Shown: positions 46,075 to 56,111 of the stretch, in pieces | Layout: each line of letters begins with the position of its first letter | How positions within the stretch are numbered: the first letter of the stretch is position 1 | Assembly: GCA_946800325.1 (NCBI GenBank) | Contig: OX326960.1 | Location: 16,702,393-16,766,392 of the forward strand | Length of the DNA: 64,000 nucleotides | Direction: 5' to 3' | DNA from: Luzula sylvatica | Lineage: Eukaryota > Streptophyta > Magnoliopsida > Poales > Juncaceae | Translations under genes and position numbers: made by a program | Notes under the pieces: model-generated | What the model was told of the DNA's origin: nothing | Databases searched by the model: none | Seen by the model: only the letters and a program-made list of their open reading frames with translations

Positions 46075-46605
46075 CGAATTTGCCACACGGCGTATCCGAG
46101 CCGGATCACATCCGTATTCGTATCGGATACGAGTATCCTCATGATACTTCTGCATTTTTGAAGTATCCGCGTAACATAGGAGATAAGAGATTGGATGAGA
46201 AGGAAAGAAAATGTTTTTTGTTGTTTGGTTTGATGTATTTTATCAAACTACTGCAATTCAGGATTCATTTTTTTTTCTTCTACAAATCAACATCCCTTCA
46301 AAACTACGAGAAGTGAAAAAATTGCACAAAAAAAGTTTGGCGGGAGAAATTGAAACCACTTCGTCAACTATAAAATTGATCCTCTCATGAGTAACCTCTT
46401 TATCTGTTAAAATAGAAAACAAATTAGACAATTTTTTTAATATGTGCATTATTTGTTCTGACACTTCAAATTGTTGTCATACATACAAGACAAAACAAAT
46501 ATTTTTTTGACTTGAGAAAGGTTAAAACTTGAAGTGTAATTTCTGAAAACCGACTTGCGAAAGGTTAATTTACTTCACGTAATTTCTAATACGGTCATCC
46601 AAACA
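46075..46605 (-). repeat. Copy of the mitoferrin upstream region
   Basis: 46195-46605 repeats 18075-18385 plus 19120-19204 and lacks the 730 bp between them. It is preceded by a 46075-46180 stretch with GTATCCG/CGGATACG words, probably a TIR-element remnant. There is no carrier coding sequence next to it, so only the promoter side was copied. Confidence 0.75.
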
Positions 46606-47645
46606 TGCTCTTAGAGAAGATAAAATATTGAAAACAAAATAATATCGTTTGATTAAACATGCTTAATTACTCAATACAAGCATCTATTTATACCAATGTT
46701 TTAAATTGCGATATTGCGGTCCATTGCGGTCGGGTCTTTTTTGCAGCGGATTGCGTTTGCGGACGCAATTGCGGCGCAATGTACTTATTGCGGACGGACG
46801 TTGCGATATTAAATTATGTAATAATAATAGTTTGTTTAAATATTTTTTTCACAATATTTTTTGTCCCCATTAATATCGTAAAATTTCCTTTATGATTTTC
46901 TTCAAAAAAGAATAAAAATATTGATTGTCCAACGCTAGCGGTATTTTCAGTGTACAAAAAAAGTTGATCATAAAATTTTCATTAATATGACAATTATACG
47001 GGACTTTGAATTTTGATCTTGTTAATAATTTTCGTCGACATCCTAAACATATCAAAATAGTATAACTCAAATTTTAAACGAAACATCAATAAAATACAAT
47101 GAAAATTATGAAATTCATCCATTTATAGATGAAAATGACATATTTTAGACGTTATACACGCTATGAGCATATTTTATCAAATATTTTGATAATAAAACAT
47201 GAAAAATAAGTAATAAATAATCACAAAATTATGTTATAATTTTTATATTAAAGAATTCTCGATGAAATTACTTTAACGTGTGTTTTGTGCTTAATTCAGG
47301 GTAAAAGACAAAATTTGACAAATCCAAGCCCATGACTACGATCCTCTCGTCGAGACGAACGATTTCGATATAAAATTCATGTCATTTGACGGAAGGATGA
47401 GAAAGTTACAATAATTTTAATATATAGCCGCAATTATTGGCCGCAATGCCGCAATTTTACCGATATTTGGCCGCAATATCGCCGCAATTTCCGCAATTAT
47501 CCAAAAACGCAATATTCCGCAATATATGGTTGCGATTTTGCGATTTTAAATTGCAGACCGCAATTTCCGCAATTGCGCCGTAATATCGCCGCAATTTAAA
47601 ACACTGATTTATACACATAATAATTAAAAGTTCTATACTTCTAAC
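46606..47645 (-). mobile_element. LTR-like fragment, third copy, interrupted by hAT element 3
   Basis: 46606-46693 and 47607-47645 together match the LTR-like copy at 19205-19425 (TTACTCAATACAA, CATCTATTTATAC / ATTTATACACATAATA, TACTTCTAACA). The gap is exactly hAT element 3. It has some internal deletion compared with the other copies. Confidence 0.7.
46694..47606. mobile_element. hAT-type element 3 with TTGCGG arrays (913 bp, 8-bp TSD)
   Basis: ATTTATAC is duplicated at 46686-46693 and 47607-47614. Inverted ends are CAATGTTTTAAATTGCGATA and, reversed, CAGTGTTTTAAATTGCGGCG. Both subterminal zones are crowded with TTGCGG/CCGCAA words; the core is AT-rich and non-coding. Empty sites are at about 14630-14650 and 19290-19305. 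Confidence 0.9.
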
Positions 47646-47825
47646 AATTATATATATAATCATAATATTATTAAATATGTTGTTTAAATTTGACTAAAAA
47701 TTGAAAATATTATTAGTTCTTGATTAAATTTAGATTTTAATTAAATCTGTTGAGTCAAAAAGAGTTTTTTTTGACTTATAATTTGAATTATGTTGTTTAT
47801 GTGTGTTGTATTTTTGAATGGAACA
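47646..47825 (+). repeat. R repeat, partial copy 7
   Basis: Right-hand part of R following the LTR fragment (ATTATATATATAATCATAAT, GTTGTTTAAATTTGACTAAA, TTGACTTATAATTTGAATTA). It parallels the arrangement at 19426 onward. Confidence 0.6.
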
Positions 47826-48086
47826 CGTAGAGAATGTCATGTTGGAAACCTGCAATTTCATTTCAAATGGGACACGCTGCTTTATTATTTTTAATTAAGA
47901 AGTTTCATGTTCGAAACCTAGTATTTCATATTTTTTTAATAAAGGATTTCATTCTCGAATACTTTTTTAAAACTTCACCCAAAGACCTTTATAATTAAAA
48001 AATTTCTCTCTAAAATGTAGATATCCTGTTACCTTGAGCTTGCAGAAATATGGATGTCTCTTATGTATTTTGAGTCCAATATTCTT
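47826..48086. other. F-box-flank type sequence and left target copy of LINE-3
   Basis: This matches the inverse of 23700-23960. Its last 22 bases (48065-48086) are the left target duplication of LINE-3. No coding sequence. Confidence 0.7.
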
Positions 48087-49514
48087 TTTTGACGGAGGAG
48101 GCAATTGCTCGAATTTTGCATTAAATAAAGCAGTTCGAAAACATTACAACCAAAATTTTCAAAAAGAAAAAAAGGAAAAAGAAAAGAGCAAAATAAATTT
48201 GCCCCACATCCTACATTCTCATGCTATCATATTGATACACGTATGTGTTATCCTAATGACATGATGCATTAAAACTTGGTTGTAAATCAACAATTATCAC
48301 CCCATTTGATCGCATCGTCAGAAATCATCGTTGCTAGAAGGAGAGTTGAGACGGTTTTGAAGGAGAAAATTCTTCTATTTCTTTCCTTCCAAAGATTCCA
48401 CATTGTCGCCAACCACACCGTGCCCCATTTAGAGTTATGATTCTTGTCTCATTTCTTTTTGTTGCTCACCCAAAATTGGACGAGGTCATCAACCGGTCTT
48501 AAAGTAGGGAGGTTGAACATATCGGCTACGGCGGTCCAAACTCGAGATGAATATGGGCAAGAAAAAAGTAGATGATTAACATCTTCCCTATGTTGCGCAC
48601 ACAAAGAGCACCCCTCGTTATTTGGCCAACCTCTTTTTTCCAAATTGACGGCCGTTAAGATCTTATCGTGAATTGCTAGCCAACCGAAAAACGTACTTTT
48701 CTGGGTGCTTTAATCCTCCATAAATGAATGTTCCATGAGAATATTATTCCGGGATTTATAAGAAAGTTGTATGCCGATTGAGTCGTAAATTTTCCATGCG
48801 TCGTCCAAAACCAAGAGGTACTTGAAGAGATTTGGTTGGAATTTGGGTTAGGTCGGATAGAGATCGTAGCAAAGTGAACGAGACGACGGAGATCTTTGAC
48901 AAAGAAAGAGATGTGTCTATCAGAGACGGAGTTAAGATCTTGGATAGAGGTTATGCCGTAGAAATCATTAAGTGTGGAGGACCAAATAGAGTCCGTGAGG
49001 AAAGGTATTTTTGTAAGCGTCTTCAAGAGCAAGGCATCGTTTTGCGTTTTAATACCGTGAATCCCCAACCCCCCGTTTTCTTTTGGCAAACATACCTTAT
49101 CCCAAGCCATCAAGCAATGACCGCCTTTACAAATTTTATCCCCCCTCCAAAGAAAAGACCTCATTATTCTTTGTAATTCCTTTATTAGCCACGACGGGAA
49201 TACAAAAGCTTGCATGAAATATGTCGGGATTGCCGAAAGAACGGATTGAACCAAAGTGAGTCTACCACCCGATGATAGTAATTTCCCTTTCCACCCGGCC
49301 AACCTCGAGTTTATTTTATTGATCAAAGGGAGAAAGTATAGTTTTCTCGGTTTCCTGACCGAAAGCGGGAGACCAAGATATTTAATAGGTAGTGTTTTCT
49401 TTGGACATTGTAAGATGTTACCTATCAAATCGTGGAACTCGTTTGGGATTGAAATCGGGACGAAAGAGCTTTTGAGTTTGTTGAACTTAAATTTAATTTT
49501 ATTGTTCCGCAGTC
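48087..49514 (-). mobile_element. LINE-3: 5'-truncated LINE with 22-bp TSD
   Basis: The target duplication (begins GTATTTTGAG, ends ATATTCTT) is at 48065-48086 and 49515-49536. The unoccupied paralogue at about 23715-23740 has it once. The element starts within the RT domain, just after the region that would hold the active site, and ends with a short A tail (T run at 48087-48090 on the plus strand). 5' truncation is the usual result of incomplete LINE reverse transcription. Confidence 0.93.
48290..49514 (-). pseudogene. LINE-3 ORF2 C-terminal part
   Basis: It reads FVPISIPNEFHDLIGNILQ, IKYLGLPLSVRKPRK, GWKGKLLSSGGRL, FLWRGDKICKGGHC, a GKFTTQSAYNFL segment, then a zf-RVT knuckle CSLCAQHREDVNHLLFSC. 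A 1-nt frameshift lies after RKVRF (near 48680) and a TGA after NKKK (48446-48448), followed by about 50 more LINE-like codons. It has no endonuclease or RT active site. It belongs to a different LINE lineage from LINE-1 and LINE-4. Confidence 0.9.
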
Positions 49515-49717
49515 GTATTTTGAGTCCAATATTCTTGAGCTCTTAATTTGTTTCATTTAGTTAACTTGATATGTTATATATGGAACTTATTTATTTGTTT
49601 GTATATTTTATACTTTTGTGGTTCGTTATGAACTTTAGCTCATATCAAGCAAAGCTCAGTTTAATTTCTAGTTAATTACCTCTAGTATCAACAGATTAAT
49701 TACAAAGTTGCTCTTTT
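49515..49717. other. Right flank of LINE-3
   Basis: This starts with the right target copy and continues the F-box-flank sequence (CTTGAGCTCTTAATTTGTTTCA, TTAACTTGATATG), as in the inverse of 23560-23720. Confidence 0.65.
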
Positions 49718-50030
49718 TTAGAATTCATGGTAGGAATGTTCAAATGGTTCGCTTACCGAGCCGATTGAATTTGATTTTATTAGTTTGATTTTTCGATTTA
49801 ATCTATCTTAATCCAATGTTATAGCACATATTTTGTTGACCCTGTTCATCGATTTTTTATGTGGATACTGGATGCATATAGTAAGATTAGGCTTGAATGA
49901 GATGAACAAAAGATGATTACAAACTTGACATTAAGAATGGTTAGGTATATCACGAGAAAAAAGTGAGACGTATGGTATACTTTGAGAAATGTGTGATTTG
50001 TTTTTTGGTTTGATGTATAAATTAGTTGTC
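49718..50030 (-). repeat. R repeat copy 8 (inverted)
   Basis: Reverse-complement R (AATGGTTCGCTTACCGAGCC, TCTATCTTAATCCAATGTTA, GTGAGACGTATGGTATACTT). It again contains the uninterrupted LINE-1 target. Confidence 0.75.
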
Positions 50031-50643
50031 TGAAACATCATATTTACTTGTGAGTTTTCATTGTTGTTCCGCAGTCGTACTTTCTTTGCGAGATTAATCA
50101 ATTCTGTAATATTATTCAAGCAAACTCGCTACTTACTCAAATCAATTGAAACTTAAATTTAATTTTATTGTTCACATGGCTGACTCCTAATCTGTCATAA
50201 TTAAGTTATTTGATTATGCTATTTGTGTGCTGATATGTTTTTAGTTTTTATGAATTGGAGTTAATATGTTTTTAGTTTTTTTTAAATGACGAAAATACAC
50301 TTGTTAATTTGTATAATAATTGGAAAAAAAAGTTTTATCATAAAATTGTCCAGCTAAGTAACGATTGTTTGATGATTTGCACTTCGAGACTTGGTCCTCT
50401 GTTTGTAATTAATCTGTTGATACGGGAGCTAATTAACTAGAAATTAAACTGAGCTTTGCTTGATATGAGCTTAAGTTCATAACAAACTAGACACAAAAGT
50501 ATAAACATACAAACAAATAAATAAGTTGCATACATAACATATCAAGTTAACTAAAATGAAACAAATAAATTTGCGAAACATTTAACTCAGATTTTTTTAT
50601 CAAACATACAAAAGTCATGATTAAAAAACTATATTTGATAATT
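50031..50643. other. Intergenic; copy of the F-box flank
   Basis: 50350-50570 resembles 23345-23700 (AACGATTGTTTGATGATTTG, CTAGACACAAAAGTATAAA). TTGTTCCGCAGTCGTA at about 50066 repeats 49502-49517, and ACTTAAATTTAATTTTATTG at about 50151 repeats the LINE-3 5' edge, so short pieces of that junction were copied. No gene. Confidence 0.5.
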
Positions 50644-50931
50644 AACAATTAAGTTGATATGTAGGATGATTGTTTTTGCTTGACTGATGAAAAATAGGCG
50701 CTTCTCTCAAGGTGATTCAAGATTTTCAAGATTTTGAAATCTTGATATTCAGGCGATCTAACAGCCTGTGGTGGATACGCTAGAACTAGATCATAGCCCC
50801 GCAAGGGTGTAGCGGATCTAGGAAAATCTGATAGGGTGAAACTAGAGATAAGAATAAGCTCGTAAGAGTAATTCAAAACCTCTAATACCCCCTAAAAGAT
50901 TATTCAGCCTAGCTTATCGCATCAAAGCAAC

Positions 50932-52770
50932 ATGAGAGAGGGAGTTAAACTTGCAATTGAGGAAGGACATCTCAATGCAAGAAAGGAATCTTATCTACAA
51001 GCATTAAATAAGGGACTGAAGGAAGATGAACAGTGGACATTGGTACAAAGGAAACGAGTTCAAAAGAAATCTGAAATGGCACAATCTAATTGCTGTTACA
51101 GATGCCTAAGTCCTGGGCATTACAAATACCAGTGTAGAGAGCCAATTAAGTGCTACAAATGTGCCAAATTTGGACATATAAGCAAAAATTGCAAAAGTTC
51201 GGATTATTACAAGGGTAAAAATCAAATTAGATTGAATAATGGAACTCAAAATACATATAACAAACCAACATCTTCTGCCAATACCAATGATCCTATATCA
51301 AAACCTGTTTCAGCTCCAATTTCTTCATCCACTTCCAAATCTCTTCCAATTTCTGCATCCACTTCTAAATCTCTTCCAATTTCATGCCATATATCTACAC
51401 ATAAAAATAATATTCAACAATACCAAATTCATGAGAATATTCTAATGAAAAATATACCAATTTCTATATGTTCATATCAATACCTTTCGATTATCATAGC
51501 ACCATATGGAGTACTAACTCAAATGGGTCATTTCTCCATTGCTTCTATAATTCCAGTATTGTCTCTGACAATTGCTTGTGATAAAATTATTGATTGGCCA
51601 AGGAAGATTTCATTGAAGGTAGATGGAGATGATTATGAAATTGAGATTAGTAAAGATGGTGAATATAAGAAAAAGGATGAAGATAAATTAATGGTAATGA
51701 ATAAAGAAAATATAGAAGAAGGTAAAAAGGAGATTATTATGAGTAAGAGGAAAATTAGGGTTAGGAAAGTATGGAGGGAAAAAATTAAAAAAATATGGAG
51801 GGTTAAGAGGAAAATTGTTGAGAAAGAGATAGAATGTAGAGAGAGTAAAATATCCTCATATAATTCTTTTAAAAAAGATCTAATCATTGGATATAATGAA
51901 GAAGAGGGGGGGTATATTCAAATGTTGGGGAAATCCTTTAGTTTCCAAATAAATATGAATCCAATAAGTACAATAATGGATTCAATCAGGTTCTCAACAA
52001 CTTTATCCACACCTTATCAAGTCAACAACAACATCACAAAAACTTTATATCCATTATTCAACCTCAAAATCATGATGATAAATGGAGAATGGGGCATTAT
52101 ACCTATCAAGCCTGCTATAAAAGACACAATCAGTGGGTCAAAATTAGCTCTTGATCTCAATAAGCCATTTGAAATCATTACTGGACAATGTTTTGAAGCT
52201 GAAGAAGAATCAAGCAAAGAAGAAGAAGAAGAAGAAAGAGCCATAAGAGTGGAGATTGATAGTGATATAGCTGTCTCAGATGAGTCATCATCTCCAGTAA
52301 TTATATATACTGGAGAAGAGTTAACTGGAGAAGAAGGAGAAGAAGGTGAGGAGATTAATCAGGACAAAATACAATTAAGTGAAGAGAGAGAGGAGTTAAG
52401 TTTTGATAAAAACATAAAAGCAGTACAGAAGGAGAAAGATGTAAAAAAATTATTAAAATCAAAAGGCAAGGAGGAGCAAAGAAGAAGTGTGAGATTATTA
52501 AAAAAACAGACAGGATATTATTCATCACCAATAGAAAAAGCACAATTGGTTCAATATAATGATACTGGTAGAGGAGTTATCAACAAGAAAACAAAACAAC
52601 AGAAAAAAAGGGGAGAAAAACAAGTAGAAATTAATATAGAAGAAAAAACATTACTTGAAGAGGAAGATGTGATAACAATTTTGCAATCTGAAGGAATTAT
52701 GGTAAATGATTCAGCCCTTGATGTGATTAGGGGGCTAATGGGCAAAGTGGTGCTGCAAGAGAAATTGTAA
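50932..52770 (+). CDS. LINE-4 ORF1: zinc-knuckle RNA-binding protein
   Basis: 612 codons, open throughout. Two CX2CX4HX4C knuckles lie at about residues 55-90 (CYRCLSPGHYKYQC and CYKCAKFGHISKNC). A Ser/Pro-rich linker with repeats of SxSTSKSLPIS follows (about 120-150). Next comes a DUF4283-like part (SICSYQYLSIIIAPYGVL, DWPRKISLKVDGDDYEIEI; about 180-240), then a Lys/Arg-rich segment and a long Glu-rich region (about 420-500). It ends in a basic stretch and a helical tail. It is expected to coat LINE RNA. The start at 50932 is the first ATG after an in-frame stop about 36 nt upstream. The N-terminus is short before the knuckles, so part of the ancestral domain may be lost. Confidence 0.85.
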   Translation: MREGVKLAIEEGHLNARKESYLQALNKGLKEDEQWTLVQRKRVQKKSEMAQSNCCYRCLSPGHYKYQCREPIKCYKCAKFGHISKNCKSSDYYKGKNQIRLNNGTQNTYNKPTSSANTNDPISKPVSAPISSSTSKSLPISASTSKSLPISCHISTHKNNIQQYQIHENILMKNIPISICSYQYLSIIIAPYGVLTQMGHFSIASIIPVLSLTIACDKIIDWPRKISLKVDGDDYEIEISKDGEYKKKDEDKLMVMNKENIEEGKKEIIMSKRKIRVRKVWREKIKKIWRVKRKIVEKEIECRESKISSYNSFKKDLIIGYNEEEGGYIQMLGKSFSFQINMNPISTIMDSIRFSTTLSTPYQVNNNITKTLYPLFNLKIMMINGEWGIIPIKPAIKDTISGSKLALDLNKPFEIITGQCFEAEEESSKEEEEEERAIRVEIDSDIAVSDESSSPVIIYTGEELTGEEGEEGEEINQDKIQLSEEREELSFDKNIKAVQKEKDVKKLLKSKGKEEQRRSVRLLKKQTGYYSSPIEKAQLVQYNDTGRGVINKKTKQQKKRGEKQVEINIEEKTLLEEEDVITILQSEGIMVNDSALDVIRGLMGKVVLQEKL

Positions 52771-52806
52771 TTAAGGGTTAATTACTGAAGGAGACTAATT
52801 TATAAA

Positions 52807-54180
52807 ATGATATATAAAAAAATTAAAGTAATGACCTGGAATGTTAGAGGAATTAATGCTAAGGATAAGAGGGAATTAATACATCATATAATTAATCAAA
52901 GCAAACCACATATTGTATGCCTGCAAGAAACAAAAATGGAGAATATTAGAAGTGAAATTAATTTGGAAATGTGTGGAACAAATTTGAGGAAATTTACATA
53001 TTTACCCTCTAATGGTGCTTCTGGTGGAGTTTTAATAGCTTGGAATGAGGATCTTTATGAGTATGTGGAGGAAGATCAAAGTAAATATAGCATAACCATC
53101 AAATTTGTGTGCAAATGGAGTGGCCAAAAAATAGCTGTCACTGGTCTTTATGGTCCAGTAAATAAACCTGATAAAAGACAATTAATGGAAGAAATAAATA
53201 ATATTAGTAATGCTATAAATATACCTTGGTTATTGATGGGGGATTTTAATTTGGTATTAAATGATGATGAAAGAAATGGCATGGACAGAGACAGAAAAAA
53301 TACAAGGTTATTTAAGGAATTAGTGGAAAATTTGGAATTATTTGATTTACCTATATTTGGTAGATCATTTACTTGGTCCAATTCTATTGCAAAGGCTAGA
53401 TTAGACAGGATATTATTAAATAAAAGCTGGATTTCTAATTTTCCTAATTCACAATTAGTACCAAAAACAAACAATTGCTCTGACCATATTCCTTTATTGT
53501 ATGAAGCCAGTACCAATTTCCCTATATACCCTGGTTTTAGGTTTGAAAATGGATGGTTAAAAAATCCCAAAGCTCATGAAATAATAACAAGGCATTTGAG
53601 GGCAAATAAATCAGAAAATATTGAGGAGTTAAATGCTAAATTAATTGCATTGGGAAAAGGATTAAAGAATTGGAATAAATCAAGGATTACAAATAAAAAT
53701 ATTGAAAAAGAAAATTGTTCTAAGGTTATTAATTGGATTGATAAAATGGCAGAAACTAGATGTTTAGTAAATATTGAAACTTGGCTAAGGGATAAATCAA
53801 AAGAGAGGCTTAAGATCTTGATACATGATGATCATATTTATTGGAAACAAAGATCAAAAAATAGATGGATAGAGGAAGGGGATTCAAATACAAGATTTTT
53901 CCACATTCATGCAACTATTAAAAAGGTCAAACAAATGATACCAGTACTTGAGGATAATGGTATTTCATTTTTTGAGCATAATGAGAAAGCTAAAATATTA
54001 TTTAAATTTTATTGCAATTTAATGGGGAAAAAACATGAAGTGGATGCTGAAATTTCTGGAAAAGGAACCATTGATTTAGAAGTAATTTATTCAAAAAACC
54101 CTAATTTGGAAATTTTGGAAATGGATATGGAAATAGAAGAACTGAATCAAGCAATAAAGGAGTGGAAAAATTGTGGATAA
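52807..54180 (+). CDS. LINE-4 ORF2, 5' part: APE-type endonuclease
   Basis: 457 codons. All hallmarks of the endonuclease are there: WNVRGINAKDKR, CLQETKM (catalytic Glu), GLYGPVNKP, LLMGDFNLV, RSFTWSN, LDRILLN and CSDHIPLL. The linker that precedes RT follows (YWKQRSKNRWIEEGDSNTRF). The frame ends at CG-TAA right after ELNQAIKEWKN, exactly where an RT would begin (the PGPDG area is missing). The endonuclease could be functional. The product would be a truncated, RT-free protein. Confidence 0.9.
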   Translation: MIYKKIKVMTWNVRGINAKDKRELIHHIINQSKPHIVCLQETKMENIRSEINLEMCGTNLRKFTYLPSNGASGGVLIAWNEDLYEYVEEDQSKYSITIKFVCKWSGQKIAVTGLYGPVNKPDKRQLMEEINNISNAINIPWLLMGDFNLVLNDDERNGMDRDRKNTRLFKELVENLELFDLPIFGRSFTWSNSIAKARLDRILLNKSWISNFPNSQLVPKTNNCSDHIPLLYEASTNFPIYPGFRFENGWLKNPKAHEIITRHLRANKSENIEELNAKLIALGKGLKNWNKSRITNKNIEKENCSKVINWIDKMAETRCLVNIETWLRDKSKERLKILIHDDHIYWKQRSKNRWIEEGDSNTRFFHIHATIKKVKQMIPVLEDNGISFFEHNEKAKILFKFYCNLMGKKHEVDAEISGKGTIDLEVIYSKNPNLEILEMDMEIEELNQAIKEWKNCG

Positions 54181-55477
54181 ATTTAATAATAAGTTGGAAG
54201 GGTGGAAAGGAGGATTGTTAAGTGTGGGAGGAAGATTAATTTTAATTAACTCAGCTTTATCTTCCATATCAAATTATTATATGGGAGTTTTTAAATTACC
54301 AAAATGGGTAATTAAGGATATTGATAAAGTAAGGAGAAGATTCTTATGGAAGGGTACCATAAATAAAGGATATAATTTGGCAAATTGGTCATTGGTTTGT
54401 AAACCAAGAAGTTTAGGGGGATTGGGAATATTAAATATGGAATTTTTTAATGACAGTATGCTAATTAAGTGGATATGGAGGTATTATACAATGAAGGATA
54501 GTAATTTACCATGGAATAAATTAATGAGTAAACTACAATTAATTGGGGAAAAAACTTTAAATCAGGATACAAATTATTCCTATTTTTGGAATGATATTTT
54601 GAAACATCTAAACTGGTTTAGAGAAAGGATTAAGTTTACAGTGGGAAGAGGTGATCTCATAAATTTATGGACAGATATGTGGAATAGTGAGAAATTAATT
54701 GATCAAATGCCACAACTTTATACTTTTATTGGGGATAGTAGTATGACAGTTAAAATGATAATGGAAAATTTTAATGATAGTGAGGAATGGCTTACCAGTT
54801 TAAAGCTTGTGGAGCCACTGTCTCAAATTGCTGAAGAACAATTGCAGATTTTCCAATCCATCTTGGCAAATGCAGTAATCAACCCTGATTCACCTGATTT
54901 GATTCATTGGATTCCTAATTTAAAGAAAGGATTCTCAGTTAATAATTGCTACAACCAATTTTTTCAAGGTCAAACAAGTAATATAAATAATATCTGGAAG
55001 TTGAGGATACCTTTAAAATTCAAGGTTTTCTGTTGGTTAAGCTCTTATAAGAAGATTCTCACAATTGATAACCTGAAAAGAAGAGGATGGGAGTTAGTAA
55101 ATAGATGTGAATTATGCAAAAAAGAAGAGGAATCAGTGATACATTTGTTAAGCAATTGTGAAATTACCAAAGATATTTGGAGAAAGATAAATGGAATACT
55201 AAATTTGTCGATTCCATCTTTAACAGATCCATTTAGTGTGATGCTTGATCAAACCTTCAAAATAGAAATTAGAGAATTAATTGCGGTTTTCATATCAAAT
55301 ATTTGGCGAGAAAGATGCAGAAGAATATTTCAAGGCATGCAAAAAAGAGAAGAAGAACTGGTGGATCTAATAATTGAAGAATTCAAGTTATATCAAAAAA
55401 TACTTAATGAAAAGAAAATTTCTGAAAGCTTCAGAAATGAAAGAGAAGAGGAGGAGGAGATAAGAAGCGATTTATGA
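54173..55477 (+). pseudogene. LINE-4 ORF2, 3' part (post-RT region and zf-RVT)
   Basis: Picks up in a -1 frame at DKFNNKLEGWKGGLLSVGGRL, which in LINE-1 lies about 60 codons after the YADD motif. It continues with FLWKGTINKGYN, WKLRIPLKFKVFCWL and a zf-RVT knuckle (CELCKKEEESVIHLLSNC), 434 codons without a stop. There is no ATG; the frame opens at GTG inside the overlap. Roughly 1 kb of RT, including the catalytic aspartates, is missing between this and the preceding frame, judged by comparison with LINE-1. Confidence 0.88.
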
Positions 55478-55875
55478 GTAAAAAGATCGAAATTCAGAAA
55501 TGGAGAGTAGTGAAAGCTTTATTTCTAATCATACTTACAAGTTTCCAAAATCAGGCTTTTGAGCTTGCTATTATCATGGTGATGGCCGGAGAGGAAGTAT
55601 GTAGAAGATGGATCTCGTCAGAAGAAAATAGGGTTTCCCGACAAATTTTGCAAATTGGGGGTTTCATCTCAGACAAACGTAACAAACGAGGAAGTGATGT
55701 AATGAAAAAGAAGGTAATGCAGAAGGGAATGGAGAGTACATGGGAGCAAGTAAGCTGGGAATTCAAATCTAGATTTTTCAGTATTCATTTTCCAGTTTTC
55801 TTATTGTCAATTTTTTTATGTACTGGATTTGTTTTCCAGTTATTATCAGACAGTGGAGTTTTTTATTTTTTGTGA
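55474..55875 (+). CDS. Short third ORF of LINE-4 with a hydrophobic segment
   Basis: 133 codons. It starts at an ATG that overlaps the preceding stop (ATGA). It has a basic middle and one hydrophobic stretch near the C-terminus (FPVFLLSIFLCTGFVFQLL). I know no named LINE domain like it. It may be the residue of a frame-shifted ORF2 tail or chance. Coding status is uncertain. Confidence 0.35.
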   Translation: MSKKIEIQKWRVVKALFLIILTSFQNQAFELAIIMVMAGEEVCRRWISSEENRVSRQILQIGGFISDKRNKRGSDVMKKKVMQKGMESTWEQVSWEFKSRFFSIHFPVFLLSIFLCTGFVFQLLSDSGVFYFL

Positions 55876-56111
55876 GATATTAGCTAAACAAACTTGGTGG
55901 GGGTTTTTTGGATTTGTTTTAATCCTTAATACCCTTTTTAGAGGCTGTAATATTTCGATTTAATGAAATATATCAATAGATGGGGGACTAACCGAGCCCT
56001 CTCTATTTTTTTCAAAAAAAAAAAAACAATTAAGTTGTTAATTATGAGATGTGATTGTATTAATTAATTATGTTGCTAATTAATCTAATTATGAAATTAT
56101 TATTAATTTTT

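Larger units (their letters stand above)
50657..56024 (+). mobile_element. LINE-4: ORFs open but reverse-transcriptase core deleted
   Basis: A 13-bp target duplication, AACAATTAAGTTG, is at 50644-50656 and 56025-56037, with a poly(A) tail (about 10-12 A) just before the right copy. Order: leader about 275 bp, ORF1 (50932-52770), ORF2 endonuclease part (52807-54180), ORF2 distal part (54173-55477), a short third frame (55474-55875), and a 3' end with TTTAATGAAATATA. The lack of stops and the clean TSD suggest a recent insertion. The catalytic RT segment is absent. Confidence 0.93.
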
